A stretch of 64,000 bases of DNA from Antedon mediterranea (GCF_964355755.1 NC_092670.1:3869001-3933000); one strand, 5' to 3'; counted from the stretch's first letter, positions 1 through 12,900 are shown. Notes: generated from the sequence alone by a model not told the origin. A program made the numbers and translations.

Positions 1-1
1 C

Positions 2-2523
2 ATGCGGCAGATAAAGCAAGATGAGCCGACAATACCAAGTTTGATCTCATTCTTACGAAGTGAAATGGAAGCAAGGGAACGTCGAGAGCAACCTCATATG
101 TTTGGCGATCAAAATGCATCTACTCATCACATTACAAGACAAATTAGTACACTTGAAAATACTACCCAATTCCCACCGAAATCTAATTTTAAAGGTGCTG
201 AAACTAGCACGGATGATTGTCCTTTCTGCACTGACCACTCACGTCACTTGATTATAAAGTGCCCTAATTTTAACTCAAAATCTAACGAAGAGAGACGGTT
301 AATGATAATGGAAGCTAGAAGATGTTTCCTATGTTTTCGCACAAATCACAGTGCGTTCAGATGCCCCAGACATGACAAAAAACGCTGCTCTGTATGTCAA
401 CTATTTCACCACCGACTGATTGCTTGCCCACCCAATCGCACTTTGAGAATTAACAACGCAGATGGTTTCTGTCAAAGCCAAATGTCACCAAAAACACAGG
501 CGGGAGCGAACACAAATCTACGGCCAATTGTACGCCACGAAAACCAGGTAGGAACCAACTTAGGTCAGAATCCATTCATATATTTGCCAGCATCAACTAA
601 CCAAACTGTTTCAAATATGAATTTAGATAAAACGTCAATAAATTCACCTCAGATAGTTCAGGCGGGAGCAAACCCAAGTCTACGTCAGACTGTAGCAGGG
701 CCCAGTCAAAATCCATTCGTGTCTTTGCCTCCATCAACGAACCAGACAATTTCGAAAATGAATTCGACGAGGCATGCCGAACGTCGTCGCTATTCACCGA
801 CTACATATGTCGAGATACAAGACAACGAGGGCAATTGGCAGAAAGCTGTCGCATTCTTTGATAGTGGTGCTGATACCACTCTGGTCAAGTGCTCCACCGC
901 TAAAAGTCTAGGCTTAAACGGACTGCCCTTTGTATTTACTTATGGCGTGGCCGGAGGGGGCATCGTACAAGAAAACAGTGCAAGGTATCAACTTCGAGTC
1001 AGACCACTACAGGAATTGAAAGCATACGACTTGGTTGCAATTAGTGTACAAAAGCCTGCCCATGATAGCCCATCTGTTGGCGAAGATATCTTTGACGAAC
1101 ACCCTCATTTAACGGTAGTTAAAGAACATTTGCCTGCGGAGGAAGCCGAGATCGACTTACTCATTGGATACGACTATCAAAGTCTTACTACACCACTGAA
1201 AACAATACGTTCATTAACTGATCCTGATACATCGCCAACTGCGGCAAAAAGTGCTCTAGGTTGGACAATTATTGGACAAACCATTCCAAAGCCAACTTCC
1301 AATGTCATCAGCCACATCACAAACATAACTTTCATGGACGACTCCCAGCTTTTATATACATCCGATGTCATTGGAGTTAAACCAACAACCTTGTGTACAT
1401 GTACAGATAAGGAGATCGCTGAATCTCAGTTTATCAAACATTGTAGAAAAAATCTCCAAATAAATGAGAAGGGCCGCATTACCGTGGAAATGCCATGGAA
1501 GGATGGATTTCCTGAGTCTCTAGACTGTAATAGAGTACAAGCCGTGACGAGGATGATTTCACATGAGGCTAGGTTGCTAAAAAACAAGCAAATCAATGAC
1601 TACAATTATGAAATTCAAGCTCTCCTTGACAATGGATTTACGCGTGAGCTTACGCCAAGTGAAGACAGAAATGAAGGATGGTACCTTCAACACCATGCTG
1701 TCCATCAGCAACACAAGACAACGAAGATTCGAATTGTATGGAATTCCGCTGCTAAGTTTAACGGGTTGTGTCTCAACGACGGATTCCACAAAGGGCCAGA
1801 TTTCCTAAACTCACTTGTGACATGCTTTCTATACTGGCGGAAGTACGGAATTGCCGTAGCTGGAGACGTTCGGAAGATGTTTAACCAGATTGCATTATCA
1901 GTGCGTGATCAAAAGTTTCATCGTTTTGTCTGGCGATTTGGTGATACCTCAAAGGATATTAGGTATTTTCAATGGTTGCGTTTGCCGTTTGGGGACAAAC
2001 CAGCACCGGACATTTCTATGATGGCCGTTCGTTTACTAGCTGAGGCTAACGCCGATTCAGATCCTATAGGGGCTCTTAGGATCAAAGATCGTATGTACAT
2101 GGATGATATAACCGACTCATTTACAAAACCGAACGATGCAGTTGAGGCAGTTGAGCAGGTTACTCGTATTCTAAGAAAGGGATCTTTCGAAATCAAAGTG
2201 TGGCATTCTAACCATCCGATGGTAGACCAGTGCCCTGAAGAGAAGCACACACGTGTTTTAGGCCACTTGTGGAATAAGCTAGATGACACTGTAACAATTC
2301 AACTTGATAAATTCGATGAAGAACAGACTCCACTTACCAAAAGAAAAGTTTCCAGTCTTGTTGCCAGGTTGTGGGATCCATTAGGAATGTTGAGCCCTGT
2401 GAGTATTCGTTATAAAATTGGACTCCAGGAGATTTGGGCAGCTAGGCTTGATTGGGACGACGTGTTTGATGATGAGCAAACAACTATGTGGAAAGGTTTT
2501 ATAAAGGAGATGAATCCAGTGGC
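2..2523 (+). pseudogene. BEL/Pao retrotransposon gag-pol, 5' part (gag knuckles, protease, RT)
   Basis: This is the amino-terminal part of a gag-pol polyprotein that is already open at the window edge, so its true start and 5' LTR lie outside. The translation shows two Cys/His-rich knuckle regions (residues about 74-92 and 110-143) typical of BEL/Pao gag, then a retropepsin-like active site FFDSGADTTLV near residue 287, then a reverse transcriptase with the catalytic YMDD near residue 698. Order and motifs fit the Pao (peptidase A17) group rather than Gypsy or Copia. The frame runs on to 2716, but from about 2524 it reads into an inserted DNA element, so the last ~60 codons are not retroviral. 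RNase H and integrase resume after 3607. The element is disrupted and not expected to be active. Confidence 0.9.
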
Positions 2524-3607
2524 GGATCTAGGATCTGACGAGGGGGGGTGGCCACGAAAGTGGCAAACGAGGTGCGTAGCACCGAGCGGGGGAGGGTTTG
2601 GGAGGGGGTGTCCCCCTCCCGAGTTTCCGAAAATTTTTGAAAAAATAGATGCTTACACACTGTTTAATAGGCTAGAGAAACTGTTTCCATCACACTTAAT
2701 AACAAATATTACATAATGTAAATTTAAATACATCCTTCATAAATACTGTACGGATCTTTTTCGACGAACTAATAATAAACTTTGATCGAAAAACCTTCAA
2801 ACAAAATGAACATTTTGTTGCGGTACTCCGAAAATGCCTCGATAGAGTGCATGTGTTGTGTACCGTGTTTTGGTGGTCTGTTAACCTCAGAGATATATAC
2901 CCTACAGCCGGGTGAATAACTCAATGTAATTTGGTATACAATGATCGCAGTAATCGCCGTGTCTTTAACACAAATCAAAAAACGCCAAATACGCCACATA
3001 CTTTTTTCGGCCGTCCCGTGTACATACAAGACATTTCATGTTTATTTTATGCCTATAAAATAATAAAAGAACACCATGTTTCTCGTTTATTTTTATCGTT
3101 TATACTGCATACCATAATATTATACAAAAAACTTTCATGCGCGAGAAAAAAGTTCCCGATATTACACTCCACTCAGGGGTGTAAATATACCACGCTAACG
3201 CTTGTGCACACACGGACCAGGCAATGGAAAATGGTGTATTTTGGAGAGTGATGACGTCAGCATTCACACGAGGAGCGAGCTTGACAACGTGACGCTGGTA
3301 GTTTTAGGAGTGCGTGTGTTTTGAAAATGGGTATTTTCCGAAGATTGTAAATCGTGTTTTCTTTTTAAACTCTTGAATTCATAATAGTAATTGAGCTCTT
3401 AGCTCTTTCACTGTGTAGGCCTATTTACACAGAACTATTAATGCTAACCCTAGCTCTAGTAGGGCCTAGCTAGTTAGGCCTACTCTTCTTAATTAAAAGA
3501 TTAATCCACGTCTAGTGACGGTCAATCGCGATTAGGTTGCATCTTTTTTTTTTTTTTTTGAGAATTAAGGGGGGTGGCTAGCCACCCTATTCACCCCCCC
3601 TAGATCC
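2524..3607. mobile_element. 1.08-kb non-autonomous DNA element inserted in pol
   Basis: The block separates the reverse transcriptase from the RNase H domain of the BEL/Pao element and has no homology to either. Its ends are inverted: GGATCTAGG at 2524 and CCTAGATCC at 3599-3607, each followed inward by a G/C run and a GTGGCNNNGCCAC-like stretch. The interior is AT-rich with no convincing coding frame. A clean target-site duplication was not resolved. The same terminal GGATCTAGG occurs on a second element at 39200-40466. Confidence 0.65.
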
Positions 3608-5759
3608 GATGATTCAATCATCTTGTGGGATTCGAAATTCCACGTCAGCTAACGCCTGAGGATTCTATTGCTTACCCTCAGTTACACTGTTTCAGTGATG
3701 CTAGTGAAGCTGCATTTGGTTCTGTCATCTGGCTGCGTTGGGATACCCCAGCAGGAGTTAAATTGACATACGTTATAGCAAAGGCTCTAGTTGCACCGTT
3801 AAAGAAAAGATCAATTCCAAGATTAGAGTTAACTGCAGTTGTTGTCATGGCTCGACTCGCTAAACTTGTCTTAGAAGTGGTAGGAGATGTTAGTCTATGC
3901 AAGTTCTGGACCGACTCGAAAGTTGTCCTGTCTTGGGTTAGGTCGCCCGCCAGGACCTTCAAACCGTTTGTGTCTGCTCGTGTTCAAGAGATTCAGGATA
4001 CACTTCCAACATTTATTGATGACTTATGTTACATCCCTTCTAACATCAATCCAGCGGATCAGTTAACCAAGCCAATATACCCAAGTGACCTTCAGAAATG
4101 GATTCAAGGCCCAGATTTTCTTTTTCAAAGTTCTAACCAATGGCCAAACTATGAACCCGACTATGACACAGAGTTAAAACAAATGGTTGTAAAGGAGTAC
4201 ACAACGGAGTCTCTACGCAAAACGAATTATGTTACAGCTGTCAGAGGTAGGCCTACATTTGAAGACCTGTTGGTCAACACCGTGTCAAATTGGACTCGGC
4301 TGGTTCACCGAATAGCATACTGTCGTCGATTCATTTTAAAAAGGCGACCAGAAACCCTCTTTTTGACTGCCGACGAACTGCAAAGGGCTGAATTTTCACT
4401 CTTCTACGTTTCTCAGCGCACTGCGAACGATCGTTTGGATGCTTGGAGTACTAGAAAGCTAAACCCTAAAGTGGACGAGAGTGGTATGATAAGGGTCGAG
4501 GGAAGACTTAACAAGCTTCATATCCCTGAACAACAAAAACGGCCGATTCTTCTTCGTAGAGAGGATCATTTCTGGTAGAGTTGTTTGCCAAATATATTCA
4601 TAAGACGATTGGTCATCAGGGATACCGAGTGGCTGTTGCAAGCACATTTAAACGTGGAATTTACATACTCGGAGGACCCAAATTGTTTAAAGATATTGCT
4701 GCCAAATGTATGTTCTGTCGAACTCGACGTAGGAGTTTACTTAGCCAACAAATGGGAGAACTTCCCAGTTTTAGAGGCGATCCGCATACACCACCCTTTT
4801 GTAACGTAGCTCTTGATTTCTTTGGACCGATTTCTATCAAGCTCACTCGTAATACCAATACAGAAGGTAACATTCTGATAGTGACCTGCATGACCACACG
4901 AGTTATCTCATTAGAATTAGTGGATTCTCTATCATCAGAATCATTTATTAATGCTTGGAGACGATTTGTCTGCTCGCGGGGGATCCACCCAGTAACCGCT
5001 TTTAGTGACCATGGCCGCAATTTCGTCGGCGCTCAGCAGAAGTTGAGAGATTGGATCAAATCATGGGACGAACTAAAATTAAAGATGGAATTCAGGAAAA
5101 CCAATACATCTTTCGACTGGCAGTTCAATACTCCTTACGCTTCTCACATGAATGGAGTTGTCGAATCGCTTATAAGGAGTTGCCGTAAAGGTCTAGATGC
5201 CGTAGTCGATTACCATCATCGCCGTTTTAGTGCCCTTGAATGGCAGACTATTTTGAGTGAAGTGACTTATCTTATAAACTCACGACCATTGTTTCCGGAT
5301 GGGCCTGATCCACTTGAATCACCGCCAATTACTGGTAATGATATTCTATTTCCACATGGACAACCCGTACTCTTGCAACCGAACTTGGAAGTGGTAACGA
5401 ATCAGAAGAGTATTGTCGACATCGCACAACGACGTGTTCATGCATTCTGGGATTGTTGGATGTGTTATATGCCACCTCAATTAGTACAACGTTCAAAGTG
5501 GTTTCACCCAAGAGAAAATTTGCAGATTGGAGATTTAGTGCTAGTACTGGAACCTGGATTAAAGGGGGTTGCAGCACCACGTGGACATTGGCGACGGGGA
5601 ATAGTTGTGGATGTGAAGCCAGGGAAGGACAATCTCGTTCGGAAGGCCATGATTAAAACTGTTGAAAGATCGAATATAAGTATTAAGGAAAGGCCTGTAC
5701 ATAAGTTGTGTTTGATTGCAACTGTGGGAGAACTTAACCACGGGTTTTCTTCTAAATAA
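3608..5759 (+). pseudogene. BEL/Pao pol, 3' part (RNase H and integrase), frameshifted
   Basis: This continues pol after the inserted element. The first frame (to the TAG at 4576) carries RNase H: CFSDASEAAFG near 3690 and FWTDSKVVLSW near 3907 provide the acidic residues. The second frame (4581-5759) carries integrase: an HHCC-type zinc region (IHKTIGHQG, then CMFCRTR) and a DDE core seen as ALDFFGPI, AFSDHGRNF and MNGVVESLIR. The two halves are offset by a 1-nt frameshift around 4567-4578, next to the stop. With the insertion at 2524 this makes the copy non-functional as a polyprotein. Confidence 0.88.
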
Positions 5760-5884
5760 GGAATGCTTTATTATGTAACTACTTGAGACGTGAACATTTA
5801 ATTACTGCATCTTAATTAAGATTTACTTTGTTGTGGTTATTTTTCGAAATCCTTTATGTACTGTGACTCATGTCAATTTGTCAC

Positions 5885-6371
5885 GAGGCGGGAGTGTTTC
5901 GGATTTCGAACTTTGACGTTGGTGGCGTAAATATTTTATTTGATTGTACGCAGAATTGTCAGCAAGATATAACGCTTATTATCTAATAGTAGATACTGTA
6001 ACTTTCTTATTTCTGACAGTGATACGTGGGAGTACTACGTACGTTATTATAACCTTTAAGTTGTGTTAATGTTCTTGACTTGGATATAAAAATTATTTGT
6101 TAGGCTATTTAGTTAAGTGTTTCGATCAGCTAATTGGCCATAAGCCTGCCTAGCCTAGCCTAGCTAGCCCTCGTGTAGTGCTACTAGTAGTAGTTTGACT
6201 GTATGTATGTATCTGCTATGCTGTTTTGCGGGGTTGTTTGCACACGCAGCTGTGCTGCCTTGTGCGTGTTTTCATTGAGTTTATTTGTGTTTCAGACTTT
6301 ACCGAAGAATAAAGAACGGTTAAAGCAACTACCACGAGTTTGTGTATCATTGTCCGAATTAGTAAGTTTAC
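5885..6371 (+). mobile_element. polypurine tract and probable 3' LTR of the BEL/Pao element
   Basis: A polypurine tract GAGGCGGGAG (5885-5894) directly precedes a TG-starting sequence (TGTTTCGG at 5895), the usual start of a 3' LTR. The following ~480 bp contain an AATAAA near 6308. The right edge, placed at a TACA near 6371, is a guess because the 5' LTR is outside the window and cannot be aligned. Confidence 0.45.
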
Positions 6372-6399
6372 AAATTTTATTCGACTTTGGATCATCCAA

Positions 6400-7440
6400 A
6401 AGAAAATTTACTTAAAATACTATACAGTGATCCAGATGAACCTTTTTACTAACTATTTATTATGTACTTACCAGTGGTATATACTTTAAATGTACAACTA
6501 CCCACATTACCAGAATGGTCAGTTGCCGATCAAGTTACAGCAGTTTCACCAACGCTAAATTGTGAGCCAGAAGGAGGAACACAAGTTGGTGTCAGACCAG
6601 TATCAACATTGTCTGTGACGGTCTGCAAGTATTTACTCATGTTTATATAGACGTTATATTTTATAACTTTAACTGTAGTCATATACAATTCCGTTCTGTT
6701 CAAAATCCTCTCAGTCATTAGTTGTTATGCCTCACTTTACCCAACAACAGTGTATCTAATAACTGCTTTGTCGAGCCCGCCTTGTTACAACCGGTAATGT
6801 AGAAAACGCCCGCTAATGTCGAAACAACCGCTAATTGAGTACGACAAATTAGCTGAACATTTTAGACATTGTTTTGAATTCTACGCATGACTTATTAACT
6901 CCACCTGTGTATTTTAGTTCATATCAAAATAGTAAGCAGCTAAAAGTATTGCATACAATCGCATACCTTCTTTACATTCCACACAGTTACATGAATAAAA
7001 CGTTGTATTTATTGAATAATTTGTTTACACTCGATTACACATTTTACTACCAGTAATGAGAAATTATTCTGATTTTCGGATTGAGCCTACAAAATGAAAA
7101 TAACACTAAGTTATTGAAATTATAATATATAAAAATATTATACTTAATTGCTGTGCATTTTTTACGTTTATAAAATTGTTATAAACGTAATTGTTCTTGA
7201 ATGAACGAACAAACACAATTTCGAAAATTAAAATATCCGGTTGCCACTGTCTGTTCAGCACAAAATTCTGAATTGACTGTGTTATTACTTGATTGTGTCA
7301 CCTTTTGTTTTATCAAAAGGTTGTTCATAGAACCATAGAGATATTATATCTACGATAAAACACTGCTTGAATTTTTTGAATAATGTAGAGAAACAGCCAG
7401 CATATTGCAGTACGTTCAAAACCAAATGATAGACTCCTAA
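6400..7440. other. AT-rich intergenic stretch
   Basis: I see no gene or recognisable repeat here. Short open frames lack any conserved motif. The stretch lies beyond the retrotransposon LTR and beyond the 3' end of the membrane-protein gene that ends at 7473. Confidence 0.4.
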
Positions 7441-7472
7441 TTGTCAGTTATGTTTGAAGAAGACTAATACTT

Positions 7473-9569
7473 CTAATGCGGCTTCTGACTCTTACCGGGA
7501 TTCTTCGCATCCACCTGGTTATTCGCGTTCTCCGTTTTTGCATCATCCTCTTTATCTTGCATGAAACCATCTCTTGTGTATCCATTGGTTTCTGCGTAAT
7601 TGAACACCTCGTGCCGTATGCGGCGTTTCTCAGCTTCCTGTATCGAGGTATATCTACCAGCTGCAAATAATATCACGGAGAAGTGTGTCCCTGATAATAT
7701 GTAAATTAAATTAGGAATTACCAACGTTACTATATATTTAGAAAATTCAGTAAATTGATTAAAATCATCATTTGTTGAAACTATTGTAGAATAAGCAATC
7801 CCTAAAAAAATACAAACAATCGAGTTCCAAAACAAAAAAAATACTCTTTCCAAATTTATGTTTTTGTGTTTTTTGATAATATGAAAAAACAAATTTACAG
7901 GTAAACTTGGAACCGATTCTGTATGTACAACAAGCGGTTTCAAATTGTGTTTGTTTCCATCATGACCCTTTTGCCAGGCCTCTGCTTCACAAACTATGGT
8001 ACGCCAAACTGCGGCGTATGTGCTGTAATAATATATACAGTTACATAAAATGTACCACCAAAATAGGAGGATTGTAATATGCCTCATTACATCTTCTTTG
8101 TTCCCGGCGCCGTAGTTTATCACTATTCCTGTAGTTGTTAGCAAAATTATCTGTAAAAGTAAATAGGCAATGCACGCTACTTGAACCGATAGAGCTACCA
8201 CAAATCCGGTAAACAAAAATGCGCGTATAATAATCTCTAAGAGATACAATAAAATATATGTTTTAGGATATCGTCTGTATTGGGGAATACCGGTTTTGAT
8301 AATTTCATACACGGATGAAATCGGTTTTAAAATTAAATATATTACTGGAAGCATATACATAAGCAGACGAATCAAAACCTTGCATATATAAATGATAGTC
8401 CTAATAAAAAAAAAGAAGATGTTATTATTAGGTAACGGCCTGTCTCTCCAAGCTGCAAACAAAATATCATAATCGATCACAAGTTGAAATCGATTCCATA
8501 TCTGATGGTAAAGACATGTGTACCGGTTGCAGTCAAAGTCTAATCTACAGTCGGAGCCATCGTTGAAAACAGACAGTGTTGCCGGACGAATAGTAATGAT
8601 CAGCAATGTATATATTTGGATATGGATATACCTGTATAATTTAAAGTAATACACACTGGTACCAATGATGACAGCGGATACAGTACCGAATACAATAATT
8701 GATATGCAGAACATAAAAACCCGAATGCTTAGTATCCATGCATGCGTATTACCCCAATGCAAAATGGTGTACCATATGCCTACAGGTAACGGAGAATCCA
8801 ACGCCAATCTTGGTTCTTGCTGTGATTGGTTATAATAATCTCGTCGTTTGTAGTGGGGCTCATTTAAAAATACGCCAATCAGCAAGGGATAACATAACAT
8901 CACTATAAAGCAAATTACAATAATCTGTACTTGCCATGGAAAATATAATGATGATTTGACACCTTGTCCATCTACAAATTTTAAACACAAATATGACCAT
9001 CCAATATTTAAGAAACAAAAAAGGTCGTCTTTACTAAGATTTCCTAGTATCGCTTCCATTGCAAACATAGTATCATTAATGGATAGGCCTAGAAAACAAT
9101 ATTCAGAATAAAACCTCAACTTCACTGTGATTTCTTTTCTCTTAAGGTCTATTGTTCCCATAGATAACAATTTGTAGTGGTCTGGAAAGGACATTGCAGC
9201 TCTTCCTGTCGTACCGTTAATCCACTTAAATTTAGAAATGAAAAGCAAAGACCCAAATTGTACATCAAAAGATGGTCGATTAGTTTCAAAGTTTACAACA
9301 GAAATATTACTTTTCTTAACCAGGTCAATCAGTTGTTCACCTGTGATGGGTTTGCCTTCAAGTGTCATTGTTGGAACCTTCACTTTGCAAGGCTCGTGAA
9401 ATTTCAGAATAATAGATAATACAATATCAAAAACATTATCCTTCGTAATTCTTCTTTTGTTTGAAACGTAGGAAGACGCATTCATATAGTGCGGTATTGC
9501 TGTAGTATCTTCTTCATAAACACGTACAATAATTAGGTAAAAAAACAACACACTCCAATATAACGCCAT
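7473..9569 (-). CDS. multi-pass membrane protein of unknown function, intact copy
   Basis: The 698-residue protein is not one I recognise. Residues 1-18 form a signal peptide (MALYWSVLFFYLIIVRV). An ectodomain follows to about 210 with several N-glycosylation sequons (near 30, 88, 118, 165 and 177) and paired cysteines. Hydrophobic segments lie at roughly 213-236, 278-308, 315-328, 384-418, 437-480, 495-515, 574-597 and 609-637, giving about eight membrane passes. The tail after 640 is charged and probably cytoplasmic. The start ATG has an AAAATGG context, and the frame is uninterrupted by introns. A paralogue at 14550-16758 shares EPRLAL..PLP.G, LHWGN, SVFNDGSDC, YAAVWRTIV and VFNYAETNGY, so these positions are conserved and the frame is real. 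A receptor or channel role is possible, but nothing in the sequence decides it. Confidence 0.8.
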   Translation of the reverse strand: MALYWSVLFFYLIIVRVYEEDTTAIPHYMNASSYVSNKRRITKDNVFDIVLSIILKFHEPCKVKVPTMTLEGKPITGEQLIDLVKKSNISVVNFETNRPSFDVQFGSLLFISKFKWINGTTGRAAMSFPDHYKLLSMGTIDLKRKEITVKLRFYSEYCFLGLSINDTMFAMEAILGNLSKDDLFCFLNIGWSYLCLKFVDGQGVKSSLYFPWQVQIIVICFIVMLCYPLLIGVFLNEPHYKRRDYYNQSQQEPRLALDSPLPVGIWYTILHWGNTHAWILSIRVFMFCISIIVFGTVSAVIIGTSVYYFKLYRYIHIQIYTLLIITIRPATLSVFNDGSDCRLDFDCNRYTCLYHQIWNRFQLVIDYDILFAAWRDRPLPNNNIFFFFIRTIIYICKVLIRLLMYMLPVIYLILKPISSVYEIIKTGIPQYRRYPKTYILLYLLEIIIRAFLFTGFVVALSVQVACIAYLLLQIILLTTTGIVINYGAGNKEDVMRHITILLFWWYILCNCIYYYSTYAAVWRTIVCEAEAWQKGHDGNKHNLKPLVVHTESVPSLPVNLFFHIIKKHKNINLERVFFLFWNSIVCIFLGIAYSTIVSTNDDFNQFTEFSKYIVTLVIPNLIYILSGTHFSVILFAAGRYTSIQEAEKRRIRHEVFNYAETNGYTRDGFMQDKEDDAKTENANNQVDAKNPGKSQKPH

Positions 9570-10467
9570 TTTTTCTTTGTCTTAAATAAGATGATTGTAG
9601 TACAGTCCTCGGCTACAATTAATCAGATTTCATCAGGAATTAGCAACAAAAATGTCTGAAACTGTCAAACGACTGTAATCAACTGATTCATAATCACGTT
9701 GCAGTGATTATACAAAACAACTACAAAAGGAAAATCAATTAATTAGCATAATGGATCAATAACATTCTTTGATTTTTGTTTTGTGACAGGTTTACCGGTA
9801 GATTACGGTACGTATCCGAAACGTGTTTTCCTGCGCGACAGTCGGGTGATTATGCAACATATAATAGGAAATCGATTAGCTTTTGATGAACATTGATCGA
9901 TAAATTAACAGTTATTTTATGTTTTGAAAGTTTGCGTTATCAAGATAGAACAAAAAAAAGTCAAAATATCGATTATTGCCATTGTCAGATTTGTTTTAAT
10001 GAACTGCACTGTTTTTTACAGTACAAATAGTAAAGGCATACTCGACCTCTTTAATATTTTATACTTTCTTAATAAATTCTTTCCAAGAATGCGACTCCCT
10101 CTCAGAGCGATACATAGAGTTGGAAATTGTATAGTAGGCCTAAAAAGATACATTCACAAGACGATGCCATGCAATTCTCTGTATATATTTTCCCATTATT
10201 TAACAAAACGGGGAATGGGAATAGTAGGCCTATAATGAAATACACATTCCATTAAAATTAAAGTAATATATAAACTAGACACTCCCGAGTCATTTAATTA
10301 TTGTAAAACACTGTTATAGGACAAAGGAGGATTAACCTTTCCAAAACAAAATTGTAAGACAATATTATGATACAAGAATAATTTTTACAAGGGAAGAGTG
10401 ATGGTTTTAACACACTATGTTTAAAGCAAAAACAAATCCTTTCACAAATGGTGCAAACATCCTTTGA
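9570..10467. other. upstream region of the membrane-protein gene
   Basis: This is AT-rich DNA containing the presumed promoter of the minus-strand gene ending at 9569. No TATA or other element could be fixed with confidence. No second gene is visible. Confidence 0.35.
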
Positions 10468-10620
10468 TGAAAATAACAATAGTGGAAATTCCTTTTGGGA
10501 AAAATAACTATAGCGGAAAATCCATAGATGAAAATAACAATGGAAAAAATACCATGGCAGAAATAACACTGGAAAAAATACCATGGCGGAAATAACACTG
10601 GGGCAAAATAACATGGAATA
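10468..10620. repeat. degenerate minisatellite, GAAATAACA(A/C)TGG-type units
   Basis: About six imperfect units of roughly 25-30 bp, each built on the pattern (G)AAAATAACNNTGG followed by AAAAATACCATGG or a variant. The units grow more alike towards the right end, where GAAATAACACTGG repeats almost exactly. Confidence 0.7.
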
Positions 10621-10683
10621 AAACAGACATAGTGCACATGGGCTTGTTGACGAACTGTCCTCTTATTATTATTAATTACCTTT

Positions 10684-10935
10684 ACTTCATATTTAGTTAA
10701 GGTTTCTTTTAATTAAACGAACAGTTCCTGAAGACGGATCAAGCGCATAAAAAATTGCTGTAAACATAGGTACCTTTTGATTGCGCAAATAAAACTAAAG
10801 AAAATTCAAACTTTAACATTCACACGCCAGCCAGGTTTGGATTGCTTGACGAACAAGCAAAAATGCAATGCCTACGTTATTTTTTGTCAATATCCAACGT
10901 ACGAATATTAGTCAGTTGATGTAATTATCAAGATA
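10684..10935. repeat. non-coding block repeated at 14225-14440
   Basis: The block shares an ordered series of matches with the sequence just downstream of the frameshifted membrane-protein copy: AGACGGATNAAGCG, AATTCNAANTTTAA, TTTGGAT..GCTTGA, CCTACGTTA and AATATCCAA. Because the same block lies 3' of one gene copy, this second occurrence may be the remnant 3' flank of a lost copy. Confidence 0.55.
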
Positions 10936-10954
10936 ATAACAAGGCCATATACAT

Positions 10955-11046
10955 GCCTGCAGTCGCGTGCTCAAATTTGAGTATTTACCGACCGACCGAC
11001 CGACCAACCAACCATCCGACCGACATAGTGAGCTGTAGAGTCGCGT
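10955..11046 (-). repeat. degenerate copy of the GTCGCGTG/(GACC)n repeat family
   Basis: The sequence reads ACAAGGCCA, then GTCGCGTGCT, an ACCGACCGACC run, CATAGTGAGCT and AGAGTCGCGTT. These are the landmarks, in the same order, of the copy at 61616-61875 and of the reverse of the longer element at 47997-48930. Confidence 0.65.
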
Positions 11047-12622
11047 TGCACTAATAATTGTTAATCAATGAAACAAAAACAGCTTACAAAATGTATTTTG
11101 GAATAGAACACTATTTATACACACGACGTAAGCCTGTTTGATTCATGTACTTTTTTCGGTTGTATTAATTTGAACCCGGTCCAACAATCGGTAGTGTAAT
11201 TGTTATGCCTCGTGACAGTTAGATGATTGACAAGGTATGGGATATGCCCAAAATATTCAATAGTTATGAATTCTACATCGCTTTAAATTTCTACCAGACG
11301 TACCTATATACACCAAGTAGACCGTAGAAAGGAATGGAATTAAACAATTAATGAATCGTCGTAAACGCAAAAGAATGTGTGTAAACACTGCGATACGACA
11401 ATAAAGAAGAAAAAATGCACAATGGTATGTTTATATTTAACTCTATACGTCATCTAGTGTTTGGAGGTTTGATAAGGAAAACAACAAATATCTAACATTT
11501 AATTAGTTTAGATCAAACTATATATTTTTTTAAATAACCATAATATAATAATTATACTAATAATTTTGGTAGGCCTACTATTTTTTTTTATTACGATTTA
11601 AATATTTATAATAAAATAATCATAACGTTCTTTGATATTTCAGATATACAAAATAATATAAAACAAAAATGAGTATTAATAAACTAAGGGAAAGCTTACA
11701 GAAAATAGATAGATAGAAAATTGCAAATAGCAAAATGTGTTATGGAAACAGCATCATATATAAAGCTTACCAACAGAGATTTTGAAAGAACAGATTGCAT
11801 CATTGCCAGCGTCATCATTCAATTTTGTACTTCTGTTCAATAACTTGCATCCAAATGTTAAAGATAGTCTATTTTTTCCCCTGTCATCATTTATATATCC
11901 ACTTAAGAAAAACCTGCTTCAAGTACCTGTCTAAATTCAATGAAATGTTATTCTAAACTGTTGTATATATTTGTGTTACTTTTTCTGTATATAAGTTTAT
12001 TTCATTTTTACACTTTAGGTGGCGGAGAGTCATTCGATAGTGTTTTGTTTCACTTTTTGACAATCCCGTCTATAGCGCTCTGTAGGCCTACCTTGTGATT
12101 TTTTTTGTTATTTATAAAAGACGAAATAAATGAAATGAAATGAAAGGAAATGTCCCATAGGAATATATGAAGATATTATTTGTTTATGCTGTGTGAAAAC
12201 CTACAGTATAATAATATTGTAACAGTGTGTGTGTGCGTGTGTGCCGAAACAGATCAAATGTAGGCCTATACTTGTGTACATAAAATGTGCGCATTCATGT
12301 TCAGGCTACATTTTAGTGATGTCAACGCTCTACGGTCATTATCAAATAAACTAACATTGAAGATTTGGTACTTTTTCGCGGCAGATAAATATTTTCACTA
12401 AACCAAGTCTTAACATCTATTGTGTAAAATGTAAATTTATTATTTTTGTTTAAAATAGTAGGCCTAATAAAACAAAAAGACTATTTATTTCTACATATTT
12501 TTTTATTTCAAGCAGAAAACAAAAATCACAGTTAATACAATTCAATATAACTGATATAAATTATTTACACACGGAAAAATACAAACAAAACAATTAAGTT
12601 TTTTTTACGAAAAATCTATGTT
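11047..12622. other. AT-rich intergenic stretch
   Basis: No coding region is visible. Near 12118-12152 an (AATGA)n tail follows a T-rich segment, which looks like the 3' end of a degenerate non-LTR element. Nothing else could be assigned. Confidence 0.35.
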
Positions 12623-12900
12623 TTGTTTATCTTCAATTGTATTGGACATGTCAATAGGATGCCCTGCACAAGATATCCAAATCTACTCTTGGGCGCAATT
12701 GTCCAAGGAACTAGACTACGAGGGAGACCAGCCAAGAAATGGTTAAACTGTGTAAAGGCATACTGCACATCAAGAAACCAAGAATCCCTAACGAGTGCAA
12801 CTAGAATGTCACAAGATAGGAGGATCTAGCAAGAGGTCAAGAAACAGAAGCCATCACAAGTCTCCCAGACGGTGTGGACGGCTTAGGTCAAGGTTGGTCA
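12623..12900 (+). pseudogene. non-LTR retrotransposon (LINE) reverse transcriptase, C-terminal scrap
   Basis: The short frame encodes a GHVNRMP...LLLGAI.QGTRLRGRPAKKW..CVKAY pattern, which is the conserved segment at the very end of the reverse transcriptase of Jockey/CR1-type LINEs (GHV.RMP..R.P...L.GEL..G.R.RGRP..RW.D..K.D). It ends at a stop after about 68 codons, and the matching DR.. residues follow. No 5' part of the element is present, so this is a truncated relic. Confidence 0.65.
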
